Below are positions 17,368-24,679 of a stretch of 27,464 bases of DNA, piece by piece. This stretch comes from CP2-2F sp034436235. GTDB taxonomy: Bacteria; Chloroflexota; Anaerolineae; Aggregatilineales; UBA2796. The notes beneath the pieces are model-generated. The model was not told where the DNA came from, did no database searches, and was given only the letters and a program-made list of their open reading frames with translations. The first letter of the stretch is position 1. Every line of letters starts with the position of its first letter. The position numbers and the translations under genes are program-made. The stretch is from contig DAOTWB010000192.1 in assembly GCA_034436235.1 (NCBI GenBank), positions 1-27,464 of the forward strand, written 5' to 3'.

Positions 17368-18084
17368 ATGCAAGTGACTATGCAAAATCTAAATCCTGTG
17401 CGAGAAGTGCAGCGGCGCGGGCGCGATCTGGCGATCATCGGCGCGCTCGTGATCTTGCTCGGACTCGTCATTGGCGGCGTCGGTCTGCTGACCGTTTTGC
17501 TGTTCTCCAGCCCGACTTTTGGACTGGGCGCGATGGGCGTCGGCTTGTTGATGGCGCTGGGCGGCGGTGCAGTGTTTGTGCGCGGTCTCTCGCTGCGCAC
17601 AGAGAACGAGCCTGCGAAGGTCGTGGCGCAAGTGCTGGGCAGCGCGCTCGGCTCGGAGTACACTTTCATCCGCAACGTCAGTCGGCGCGGCTTAGGCTAC
17701 ATTGACGCCGTCTTGGTCGGACCGCCCGGCGCGCTGGTCTTTCGCATTCACGATCAGCCCGGCATTTTTGTGAACGAAGGCGCGGATTGGCTGCAAAAAG
17801 GCAACGACGGCGTCCTACGCTTGACGCGCTTGAATCTGACTCGCGAGTGCGTGGCAGATGTCTTCGCGCTGCGCGCTTACCTTGCCAAGCGGCGCTTGGC
17901 GCACGTGCCTGTCTATGCGATTGTGGTCTTTGTGCATCCTGCCGCCAGCATCACAGCGCGGCAGCCTAACGTGCCAATTGCCGACCTGCGCTCGCTGATT
18001 GACGTGATGCGCGGCGATTACATGCGCCAAACGCGCATCGATCCAACGACCGTCCAAGCCACTGTGAAGGCTATCTACGAGTAG
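17368..18084 (+). CDS. Membrane protein with degenerate NERD domain
   Basis: The 238-residue protein has two N-terminal membrane segments (about 21-48 and 51-74) and a cytoplasmic C-terminal domain that looks like NERD, the nuclease-related domain. YIDAVLVGPPGALVF (111-125) matches the strand bearing the conserved Asp, here Asp113. Later come a NxxRE segment and VPVYAIVVFVHP. The usual E-x-K catalytic pair that follows GVFVIE is missing; here the sequence is RIHDQPG, so nuclease activity is doubtful. The start could also be the ATG at 17380; neither has a Shine-Dalgarno. It follows the membrane ATPase, with its own promoter between them, and the phosphorylase gene starts 15 bp after its stop. 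Assignment to NERD rests on pattern recognition and is moderate. Confidence 0.65.
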   Translation: MQVTMQNLNPVREVQRRGRDLAIIGALVILLGLVIGGVGLLTVLLFSSPTFGLGAMGVGLLMALGGGAVFVRGLSLRTENEPAKVVAQVLGSALGSEYTFIRNVSRRGLGYIDAVLVGPPGALVFRIHDQPGIFVNEGADWLQKGNDGVLRLTRLNLTRECVADVFALRAYLAKRRLAHVPVYAIVVFVHPAASITARQPNVPIADLRSLIDVMRGDYMRQTRIDPTTVQATVKAIYE

Positions 18085-18099
18085 GAGTATACGCTGAGC

Positions 18100-20673
18100 A
18101 TGATCAAGCCAATTGTCACCGTCTCTGTGGTGCCGAACCTGCCGAGCAGTTTAGAGCGCTTGCTAGAGCTTGCCTATAACCTGCGCTGGTCATGGAATCT
18201 GGAGACGTTAGCGCTCTTTCGGCGCTTAGATCGCGACCTGTGGGAAAAATGCGGACACAATCCTGTGCTGATGCTCGGGCAGATCGATCAGCGGCAGCTG
18301 AACGCGGCTGCCAGCGATGAAGCCTTCATGGCGCATTACGATCGCGTCTGTCAGGACTACGACCGCTACATGAGCCAGACAGGCTCCACATGGTACGCCA
18401 AACGTTATCCCGATGCGCCGCGCCAGCCGATGGTCGCCTATTTTTCGATGGAGTTCGGCTTGACCGAATGCCTGCGCAATTACAGCGGCGGCTTAGGCGT
18501 CCTCTCAGGCGATCATCTCAAGAGCGCCTCTGATCTCGGCTTGCCGCTGATCGGCGTCGGCTTGCTCTATCAGGAAGGTTACTTCGCACAGTATCTGAAT
18601 AACGACGGTTATCAGCAAGAGGCGTATCCGATCAACGATTACGCCAATCAGCCTGTGCGCCGCGTGCTAGACGCCAACAATCGTCCTGTGATTGTGAAAG
18701 TGCCGCTGCCAGGACGCTTGCTCTACGCGCAGGCGTGGATTGTGAAGGTCGGGCGCGTCTCGCTCTATCTGTTGGATACCAACATTCCTGAGAATACCTT
18801 GCCCGAAGATCGCGATCTGACCGATCGGCTCTACGGCGGCGATCGGCGGCAGCGCATTCGCCAAGAGATTCTGATGGGCATTGGCGGCATTCAGCTCTTG
18901 CGCTTGCTCAACATCACGCCGACCGTCTATCACATGAACGAAGGTCATAGCGCCTTCATGGGCTTGGAGCGCATCCGCCTGCTGATGGAAGCGCATCCTG
19001 AGCTGAATTTTGAGCAGGCGCGCGAGATTTGCGCCGCCAGCACGGTCTTCACCACACATACGCCTGTGCCAGCAGGCTTGGAGCGCTTCGGCTTCGATCT
19101 GATTGACGAGCATTTCGGCTACTTGTGGACTCAGCTCAAGCTGAGCCGCGAGCAATTCCACGAGCTAGGGCGCGAGAACATGGGCAACTATGACTTGTTC
19201 AGTATGCCTGTGCTCGCCGTCAAGCTCTCCAACTACGTGAATGGCGTCGCCAGACTGCACGGCGTGGTCAGCCGCAGGCTCTTCAGCTGGATGTATCCGA
19301 ACGTGCCGCAGAACGACGTGCCTGTCGGTCACGTCACGAACGGCATTCACGTCGAGACGTGGGTCAGCCCAGAGATGGCGGCGCTCTACGACCGCTACCT
19401 CGATCCGCTGTGGCGCGAGGATCCAACTGATCCCAACATTTGGTGGGACGTGGATAAGATTCCTGATGCTGAGCTATGGCGCACGCACGAGCGCCGCCGC
19501 GAGCAATTGGTCGCCTTTTGCCGCGAGCGCCTGCGCCAACAGTACATCGCGCTCGGCTTGCCTTCGGCTGAGATTCAACTGGCGGAAGAAGTGTTGAGTC
19601 CTGACGCGCTGACCATCGGCTTTGCGCGTCGCTTCGCCACATACAAGCGCGCGACGTTGATTCTGCGCGATAAAGAGCGCCTTGCGCGCATTTTGAACAA
19701 TCCTGATCGTCCGGTGCAGCTGATCTTCGCAGGCAAAGCGCATCCGCACGACGCGCCCGGCAAAGAGCTGATCCGCGAGATCGTGAATACCTCGCGAATG
19801 CCTGAGTTCCGCCATAGCATCGTCTTCCTTGAGAACTACGATATGGCGATCACGCGCATGATGTTGCAAGGCTGCGACGTCTGGCTGAACAATCCGCGCC
19901 GTCCTGAAGAGGCGAGCGGCACAAGCGGCATGAAAGCGATCTACAACGGCTGTCTGAACTTCAGCACGCTGGACGGCTGGTGGGACGAAGCCTACGATCC
20001 GCACGTTGGCTGGGAAATCGGGCGCGGCGAGGAATATCCGCCTGAGCAATGGGCGCACCAAGACTATCTGGAAGCGCAGGCGCTCTATGGCATCCTAGAG
20101 AACGACATCGTGCCGACTTTCTACACACGCGCGCGCGACGGCTTGCCGCGCGAGTGGATCGCACGGATGAAGAACAGCATCCGCAAGCTGGCGCCATTCT
20201 TCAACACCCATCGCATGGTCGCCGAATACACTGAGCGCTACTACATGCCTGCTTATGAGAGTTATCAGCGCCTGACCAAGCCTGACCTTTCGCGCGGCGT
20301 TGCGCTCGCGCAATGGAAGCAAAAGGTCTACAGCCAGTGGAGCAACGTGCAAGTGCTGAAGGTGACTACGTCAGCGGATGAACTCAAGGTCGGCAGCGAG
20401 CAAGAGATCACGGCTGTGGTGCAGCTGGGCAGCCTGACGCCTGATGACGTGATCGTGCAAGTCTATTACGGCGATCTGGACACGCATGGCAACATCATAG
20501 TTGGCAACGCGGTCAACATGCAGCCTGCCGAATCGCAAGGCGGCGGCGTTTACGTCTTCAAGGCGCGGCTCGCCTATCACACGACGGGCAATCAAGGGCT
20601 ATCGGTGCGCGTCTTGCCGAATCATGAAGATTTGCCGACGCCATTTCTACGCGGCTTGATCCGCTGGGCGTAA
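18100..20673 (+). CDS. glgP: Alpha-glucan (glycogen) phosphorylase, DUF3417-type
   Basis: The enzyme releases glucose-1-phosphate from the ends of alpha-1,4-glucans such as glycogen. The 857-residue protein has the N-terminal DUF3417 region (LPSSLERLLELAYNLRWSWN), which marks the short alpha-glucan phosphorylase family rather than the classical E. coli type. Recognisable active-site stretches include SMEFGLTECLRNYSGGLGVL, HMNEGHSAF and TTHTPVPAGLERF. The pyridoxal-phosphate lysine is Lys612 in EEASGTSGMKAIYNG. The last about 100 residues form the beta-rich C-terminal region of this family. AGGAG overlapping the upstream stop is 12 nt from the ATG, a long but usable spacing. It is probably read from the NERD-like promoter and followed by a strong hairpin. 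Confidence 0.95.
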   Translation: MIKPIVTVSVVPNLPSSLERLLELAYNLRWSWNLETLALFRRLDRDLWEKCGHNPVLMLGQIDQRQLNAAASDEAFMAHYDRVCQDYDRYMSQTGSTWYAKRYPDAPRQPMVAYFSMEFGLTECLRNYSGGLGVLSGDHLKSASDLGLPLIGVGLLYQEGYFAQYLNNDGYQQEAYPINDYANQPVRRVLDANNRPVIVKVPLPGRLLYAQAWIVKVGRVSLYLLDTNIPENTLPEDRDLTDRLYGGDRRQRIRQEILMGIGGIQLLRLLNITPTVYHMNEGHSAFMGLERIRLLMEAHPELNFEQAREICAASTVFTTHTPVPAGLERFGFDLIDEHFGYLWTQLKLSREQFHELGRENMGNYDLFSMPVLAVKLSNYVNGVARLHGVVSRRLFSWMYPNVPQNDVPVGHVTNGIHVETWVSPEMAALYDRYLDPLWREDPTDPNIWWDVDKIPDAELWRTHERRREQLVAFCRERLRQQYIALGLPSAEIQLAEEVLSPDALTIGFARRFATYKRATLILRDKERLARILNNPDRPVQLIFAGKAHPHDAPGKELIREIVNTSRMPEFRHSIVFLENYDMAITRMMLQGCDVWLNNPRRPEEASGTSGMKAIYNGCLNFSTLDGWWDEAYDPHVGWEIGRGEEYPPEQWAHQDYLEAQALYGILENDIVPTFYTRARDGLPREWIARMKNSIRKLAPFFNTHRMVAEYTERYYMPAYESYQRLTKPDLSRGVALAQWKQKVYSQWSNVQVLKVTTSADELKVGSEQEITAVVQLGSLTPDDVIVQVYYGDLDTHGNIIVGNAVNMQPAESQGGGVYVFKARLAYHTTGNQGLSVRVLPNHEDLPTPFLRGLIRWA

Positions 20674-20698
20674 TGCGTTAAACGTAAAGCTGAGCGGT

Positions 20699-20723
20699 CA
20701 CGAGCGGGCGCGTCCCGCTCGTG
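20699..20723 (+). terminator. Strong GC hairpin after glgP
   Basis: CACGAGCGGG (20699-20708) and CCCGCTCGTG (20714-20723) form a perfect 10-bp stem with a 5-nt loop. No T-run follows, so it may be a factor-dependent or imperfect terminator, a stability element, or an attenuator in the 81-bp gap before the phosphoesterase gene. Confidence 0.5.
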
Positions 20724-20754
20724 CTGCTAAAAGCACTTCAGTGAGGATATTCTG

Positions 20755-21648
20755 ATGATAATTTCAAAGCACGGACGAATTTTGCTGTTAATCGGCGTTA
20801 TCGCAGTTCTGGCAGTCGCGTCGCCGCAAGGCGCGCCATACGCTGATGGCGTCGTGTTGGTTGGCGCAGGCGATATCGCGTCGTGCGGCTCGGAAGGCGA
20901 CGATCTGACCGCGAACTTGCTGGACAACATCGAAGGCATTGTCTTCACAGCCGGCGATACTGTGCAGGAAGATGGCGTGGCTGAGACATGGGAGAAATGC
21001 TACGATCCAACGTGGGGAAGGCACAAAGCGCGCACGCGACCTGCACTGGGCAACCATGAGTATCAGCGTGCGCCAAACGCCGATCCATACTTTGATTATT
21101 TTGGCGAGGAAGCAGCCGGTCCGCGTGGTCTGGGCTACTATAGTTATTATGCAGGTTCGTGGCTGGTGCTGGTGCTGAACAGCATCTTGCCTGCGCACGC
21201 AGGCACGCCGCAGTATGAGTGGGCAAAAGCGACTCTCGCCGCCAATCCGACGGCTTGCGCGCTGGCGATCTGGCATCATCCTGTCTATAGCTCAGGGCTG
21301 TACGGCGTGACGCGCCGCATGAACGCAGTCTGGCGGATGATGACAACCTTCGGCGTGGATGTGGTCATCAGCGGCGACGCGCATCACTATGAACGCTTCG
21401 CGCCAATGGACGGCAACGGGCGCATCGATCGCGAGCATGGCATTCGGCAATTCGTGGTCGGCACAGGCGGCGGCTACCTGACGCCGCTGCGCGATCAGCC
21501 GTTTCCTGCCACTGAGTATCGCCAAGGTCAATTCTGGGGCGTCTTGAAGATGATCTTGGGCAGCGGCGGCTACAGCTGGGAATTCATCAACATACGCGGC
21601 GAAGTGATGGATTCGGGCAGCGCGCCGTGCGTCAGTCCGCGTCCGTAA
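20755..21648 (+). CDS. Secreted metallophosphoesterase (purple acid phosphatase-like)
   Basis: The 297-residue protein has an N-terminal signal peptide or anchor (about 8-30) and the calcineurin-type dinuclear metal motifs in order: GAGD (Asp40), FTAGDT (Asp68), LGNHE (Asn100-His101), IWHHP (His174/175) and SGDAHHYERF (207-214). The usual first motif DxH is replaced by DIAS, as in some extracellular members of the family. It probably hydrolyses phosphate esters outside the cell, but the substrate is not predictable. GAGG lies eight bases before the ATG, a good Shine-Dalgarno. It follows the glgP hairpin and is followed by a separate promoter, so it may be a single-gene unit. I did not find a convincing promoter of its own. 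Confidence 0.85.
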   Translation: MIISKHGRILLLIGVIAVLAVASPQGAPYADGVVLVGAGDIASCGSEGDDLTANLLDNIEGIVFTAGDTVQEDGVAETWEKCYDPTWGRHKARTRPALGNHEYQRAPNADPYFDYFGEEAAGPRGLGYYSYYAGSWLVLVLNSILPAHAGTPQYEWAKATLAANPTACALAIWHHPVYSSGLYGVTRRMNAVWRMMTTFGVDVVISGDAHHYERFAPMDGNGRIDREHGIRQFVVGTGGGYLTPLRDQPFPATEYRQGQFWGVLKMILGSGGYSWEFINIRGEVMDSGSAPCVSPRP

Positions 21649-21680
21649 TTTGGCGGATATCTGCGTACGTCTTTTGTCCT

Positions 21681-21709
21681 TTGGCGGCTGAGCGGTAGCG
21701 TGCCATAAT
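21681..21709 (+). promoter_or_regulatory. Promoter with leaderless spacing for the ModA-like gene
   Basis: TTGGCG (21681-21686), a 17-nt spacer and CATAAT (21704-21709) form a good sigma-70 promoter. The -10 box ends eight positions before the ATG at 21717, so transcription should start at the A of the start codon. No Shine-Dalgarno is present, which fits a leaderless mRNA. Confidence 0.6.
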
Positions 21710-21716
21710 TGCGCGT

Positions 21717-22097
21717 ATGAGCAAAAAAACGCTGCGCACGCTACCGCTGGCTGAGCGGCTCTTCTTCGTCCTTGCAACGCTCGCCTTCCTGCTCTTGCCG
21801 CTGCTCGCCCTTGCGATTCTCAGCGGTCAGGATGCGTCGCGCATCACGCTGACAGTCTACGCTGCCGAGCCGCTGCGCGACGCGCTGAGCGCGCTCGCGC
21901 GCGACTATGAAGCAGAGCAGCCGAGCATCCGTCTTGATCTGCGCTTCATGAGCGAGTCTGAGGCGCGGCGCCAAGCCGAGCGCGGCGTGCCGATTGACGC
22001 GCTCATCTTGCTCGAGGCATACAGCGTCCCTGAGCGCGCACGCCATCCTGAGGCGGCTGCGCAGTTTGTAGCGTTTGTCAAAGCGCGTCTGCCTTGA
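21717..22097 (+). CDS. Miniature ModA-like (solute-binding) membrane-anchored protein
   Basis: The 126-residue protein has one membrane helix (about 15-36) and a short domain outside the membrane. Residues 43-100 resemble the N-terminal lobe of molybdate-type binding proteins: ITLTVYAAEPLRDALSALAR, a second strand, then ARRQAERGVPIDALIL in place of the family's Q-I-x-x-G-A-P-A-D-V. The end, RHPEAAAQFVAFVKARLP, resembles the family's C-terminal helix (HPEAA-F--FL). The roughly 130 residues that normally lie between are absent, so it cannot form a full two-lobed pocket. No frameshift or stop is visible; the frame is clean, so it may be a functional small protein. It has its own leaderless-type promoter. 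The MFS gene follows after 45 bp. Similarity to ModA is judged by eye. Confidence 0.6.
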   Translation: MSKKTLRTLPLAERLFFVLATLAFLLLPLLALAILSGQDASRITLTVYAAEPLRDALSALARDYEAEQPSIRLDLRFMSESEARRQAERGVPIDALILLEAYSVPERARHPEAAAQFVAFVKARLP

Positions 22098-22142
22098 TCG
22101 GCTGAGACGCGCAACCTTTTCGCTTTGAAAGTCAGCATAGTC

Positions 22143-23402
22143 ATGCCTATTCATGTCGCGCAGGATGAGCGCGTGCCTTCGGCAGCGCTCTCCAAGACCA
22201 GCACCTTCGCTGCGCTGCATCACGCCGCCTTCCGATGGTTCTTCTTCGGGCAGCTTGTTTCGGTCAGCGGCACATGGATGCAGAGCGTCGCGCTTCAAAT
22301 CGTGGTCTACGCCATGACAGGCTCAAAGACGGCGCTCGGCTTAGCGGCGCTGGCGCAAGGCATTCCTGCGCTAGTGCTGACGCCGTTCGCAGGCGTGATC
22401 GTCGAGCGCGTGCCGCGCCGCAACCTGCTGATCCTGACGCAATCCAGCATGATGTTCCTCGCCTTCCTGTTGGCAGGGCTGTACATCGCAAACGTGCTTG
22501 AGGTCTGGCACATCCTCGCCATCTCGCTCGGCGTCGGCATTGCCACTGCGCTCGATGCGCCGTCGCGCCTCTCATTTTTGGTCGAGATGGTCGGCAAAGA
22601 CGACCTGCCCAGCGGCATCATGCTCAACTCGATCATGTTCAACACAGCGCGCATCGTCGGACCTGCGATCGGCGGCTTGGCGCTGCACAGTCTGGGCGCG
22701 GCGTGGTGCTTTCTGCTCAACGCCCTCAGCTTCTTGGCAGTCTTGTTCGGTCTGTTCGTGATGCGCGTATCGCCAGTGCCGCGCCGCGCCGTCAGCCGCG
22801 CCATTTGGAAGCCATTGCTGGAAGGCTTGCAATTCGCCCGCCAGCATCCTGTGATCGCGCCGCTGCTGCTCTTGAGCGCGCTCAGCAGCACCTTCGGGCT
22901 GACCTTCACTGTGCTGTTGCCGCCTTTTGCCGATACTGTGCTTGGCAACACTGAGCTAGGCACATCCGCGTTGCTGACCGTGCAAGGCATCGGCGCGCTG
23001 TGCGCCTCGATCTTCGTGGCGCGCAGCAACGCGCACGGCTATCGCGGCATCACGCTGGTGCGCGGCGCGATCATCGCTCCGATGGCGCTCGTCTGCCTCA
23101 GCTTCACCAATACGCTGGTCTCAGCAGCCATTGCCGTCTTGATCGCAGGCTTCGGCTTCGTCTGCCAATTCGTGCTGACCAACACGCTGATTCAGGCAGT
23201 GGTGCCAGATGGTTTTCGCGGGCGTGTGCTGAGCCTGTACACGCTGACCTTCTTCGGCTTATCGCCAGTTGGCAGCTTGATCATGGGCATCACAGCTGAT
23301 CAGATCGGCACACTAGCTGCCATTTTGATCTTCGGCGGCGCGTGCTTGCTGGGCGCTGTGCTGATCACGCGGCGCGCCGATCAATTGCGCCAATTGCCTT
23401 GA
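22143..23402 (+). CDS. MFS transporter, MFS_3/EntS-like exporter
   Basis: The 419-residue membrane protein belongs to the major facilitator superfamily. Its N-terminus before the first helix (FRWFFFGQLVSVSGTWMQSVALQ) is typical of the MFS_3 group that includes enterobactin exporter EntS and macrolide efflux proteins. The loop between helices 2 and 3, GVIVERVPRRNLLI, is a variant of the MFS motif A. About 12 helices are visible. The substrate is unknown; efflux of a small molecule is the usual role. The start is uncertain: TTG at 22125 is also in frame and neither has a Shine-Dalgarno. It follows the ModA-like gene closely and may share its transcript. A short GC hairpin (23405-23419) lies after the stop. 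Confidence 0.88.
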   Translation: MPIHVAQDERVPSAALSKTSTFAALHHAAFRWFFFGQLVSVSGTWMQSVALQIVVYAMTGSKTALGLAALAQGIPALVLTPFAGVIVERVPRRNLLILTQSSMMFLAFLLAGLYIANVLEVWHILAISLGVGIATALDAPSRLSFLVEMVGKDDLPSGIMLNSIMFNTARIVGPAIGGLALHSLGAAWCFLLNALSFLAVLFGLFVMRVSPVPRRAVSRAIWKPLLEGLQFARQHPVIAPLLLLSALSSTFGLTFTVLLPPFADTVLGNTELGTSALLTVQGIGALCASIFVARSNAHGYRGITLVRGAIIAPMALVCLSFTNTLVSAAIAVLIAGFGFVCQFVLTNTLIQAVVPDGFRGRVLSLYTLTFFGLSPVGSLIMGITADQIGTLAAILIFGGACLLGAVLITRRADQLRQLP

Positions 23403-23404
23403 AG

Positions 23405-23419
23405 CGCGCAACCTGCGCG
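23405..23419 (+). terminator. Short hairpin after the MFS gene
   Basis: CGCGCA (23405-23410), ACC loop and TGCGCG (23414-23419) form a 6-bp stem, followed by ATATCTTT. It is a weak terminator candidate. The same bases lie between possible -35 (TTGAAG) and -10 (TATCTT) boxes, 16 nt apart, for the DUF4342 gene. Confidence 0.3.
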
Positions 23420-23495
23420 ATATCTTTGCGTATGAGAGCAGTAGAATATGCACAGGCGCGAGAAAAATTGCAGGTGCGTATGAGGAAGGTGGAAG

Positions 23496-23858
23496 ATGAC
23501 TGACGAGAATAAACCGAAGCGCGATATGCCCAGAACCTTCGCTGAAGAGCTGAGCGTAGCGGGCAATCAACTGGTGGAACGCTTGCAGGAGTTGGTGCGG
23601 CAAGGCAACATCCGCCGCCTGATCTTGCGCGATCAGCACGGACGCACGCTCTTGGAAGTGCCACTGACGCTCGGCGTGGTCGGCGGCGCAGGCGTGGCGC
23701 TCTTCGCGCCGTTTTTGGCAGCGGTCGGCGCGATTGCCGCGCTCGTCTCGCGCGTTCACATCGTGATCGAGCGCTACGAAGACCCTGCCGACGCTGCGCA
23801 CGAGTCCGACCGTCCGACTGTGGTCGAGCTAGACGCCTCTGATCGCCTGAAAGAGTAA
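23496..23858 (+). CDS. DUF4342 domain protein
   Basis: The 120-residue protein matches the DUF4342 pattern: an N-terminal helix with LVERLQELVRQGNIRRLIL, then DQHGRTLLEVPLTLGVVGG, then a hydrophobic segment LFAPFLAAVGAIAALVSRVHIVIE. The hydrophobic stretch may be a membrane hairpin or a buried core. The function of the family is unknown. The C-terminal about 25 residues are acidic and probably disordered. GGAAG/GGTGG sequences lie just before the ATG as a weak Shine-Dalgarno. It stands between the MFS gene and the terminator hairpins that precede the str operon, and nothing links it functionally to either. Confidence 0.78.
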   Translation: MTDENKPKRDMPRTFAEELSVAGNQLVERLQELVRQGNIRRLILRDQHGRTLLEVPLTLGVVGGAGVALFAPFLAAVGAIAALVSRVHIVIERYEDPADAAHESDRPTVVELDASDRLKE

Positions 23859-23884
23859 CAATTCGCAGTTTTCCTCAGCGGCGT

Positions 23885-23925
23885 CCTTTCCAGAGTCTGG
23901 GAAGGGCGCTTGCCTTTTCAAGCGC
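23885..23925 (+). terminator. Tandem terminator-like hairpins before the str operon
   Basis: Two adjacent stems follow the DUF4342 gene. CCTTTCCA (23885-23892) pairs with TGGGAAGG (23898-23905), with one G-U pair. GCGCTTG (23906-23912) pairs perfectly with CAAGCGC (23919-23925) around a CCTTTT loop. They insulate the str promoter from upstream transcription. There is no long T-run. Confidence 0.5.
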
Positions 23926-23972
23926 GCCTTCTCAGCCTTTGGAAAAAGGTCAATTTACGCTTGAATCGCACC

Positions 23973-24001
23973 TTGACGTGCGTTTTATGCGGCACTATAA
24001 T
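23973..24001 (+). promoter_or_regulatory. Near-consensus promoter of the str operon
   Basis: TTGACG (23973-23978), exactly 17 nt, then TATAAT (23996-24001): eleven of twelve positions match the sigma-70 consensus, the strongest promoter in the window. That fits a ribosomal-protein and elongation-factor operon. Transcription should begin near 24008, leaving a leader of about 190 nt before rpsL. Confidence 0.8.
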
Positions 24002-24007
24002 GCAGCA

Positions 24008-24201
24008 GTTGCTGACACTAGGCGGAACCCAACCTTGCGCGACAAGGCAATGGCTTCCGAATTGAGTTTTGGTCACCATTGGTGGAGCCATCCCGCCTGC
24101 CCTGCAGCCTTGCGTGATGGCTCGCCGTTTTGGTCAGCGTAGACGGGCGTGAAAGCAGCCCGTTTGCGCGCCTGAAAGCAGAATGAGCTACGGAGTGCTT
24201 C
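24008..24201 (+). other. Structured 5' leader of the str operon
   Basis: This is most of the longest gene-free stretch (23859-24201). It holds an 8-bp inverted repeat, GAGCCATC (24085-24092) with GATGGCTC (24116-24123). A 6-bp stem, ACGGGC (24143-24148) with GCCCGT (24158-24163), follows, and TGAAAGCAG occurs twice (24150-24158, 24173-24181). GGAG is six bases before the rpsL ATG. Leaders of this kind can bind a ribosomal protein for autoregulation, but I recognise no known r-protein leader family. Confidence 0.45.
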
Positions 24202-24666
24202 ATGCCGACAATCAATCAGCTTGTGCGGAAAGGACGCCGCCCGAAGAAGGGCAAGAGCAAGTCGCCCGCGCTACAGTACACTTTCAACTCGTATAATCAG
24301 ACGCGCACGCGCCAGCCGAAAGGCGCGCCGCAAAAGCGCGGCGTCTGCACGGTGGTGCGCACCATGACGCCCAAGAAACCGAATTCCGCCTTGCGCAAGA
24401 TCGCCCGTGTGCGGCTCACCAATCAAATTGAGGTGACCGCTTACATTCCCGGCGAAGGGCATGGCTTGCAAGAACACAGCGTGGTGATGATTCGCGGCGG
24501 GCGCGTGAAAGACCTGCCCGGCGTGCGCTATCACATTGTGCGCGGCAAGCTGGATTGCGACGGCGTGAAGAATCGCCAGCAAGGGCGCAGCAAGTACGGC
24601 GCGAAGCGTCCCAAGAAGGGCGCAGCTGCCGCAGCAGCGGCGAAGGCGCCTATTAAGAAGAAGTGA
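24202..24666 (+). CDS. rpsL: 30S ribosomal protein S12
   Basis: S12 sits at the decoding centre of the small subunit. The 154-residue protein contains all conserved stretches: MPTINQLVRKGR, TPKKPNSALRK, the decoding loop GGRVKDLPGVRYHIVRG and SKYGAKRPKK. The lysines whose mutation gives streptomycin resistance elsewhere are unmutated (Lys58/59 and Lys103), and Asp104 corresponds to the residue methylthiolated by RimO. It is about 30 residues longer than E. coli S12. Fifteen residues (about 25-39, QYTFNSYNQTRTRQP) are inserted between PAL and PQKRGVC, and an Ala/Lys tail is added. The start follows GGAG at six bases. It is first in the str operon, with rpsG 13 bp downstream. Confidence 0.98.
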   Translation: MPTINQLVRKGRRPKKGKSKSPALQYTFNSYNQTRTRQPKGAPQKRGVCTVVRTMTPKKPNSALRKIARVRLTNQIEVTAYIPGEGHGLQEHSVVMIRGGRVKDLPGVRYHIVRGKLDCDGVKNRQQGRSKYGAKRPKKGAAAAAAAKAPIKKK

Positions 24667-24679
24667 TGAGGAGCGCTGA

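Noticed and set aside
16884..17675. 263-codon minus-strand frame with Val/Ala repeats
   Set aside because: It is the reverse reading of the Thr/Ala codon repeat and runs into the NERD-like gene; it has no start signal or domain.
24291..24297. TATAAT inside rpsL
   Set aside because: It lies in the coding sequence of the inserted segment, has no -35 box at a suitable distance and no gene start behind it.
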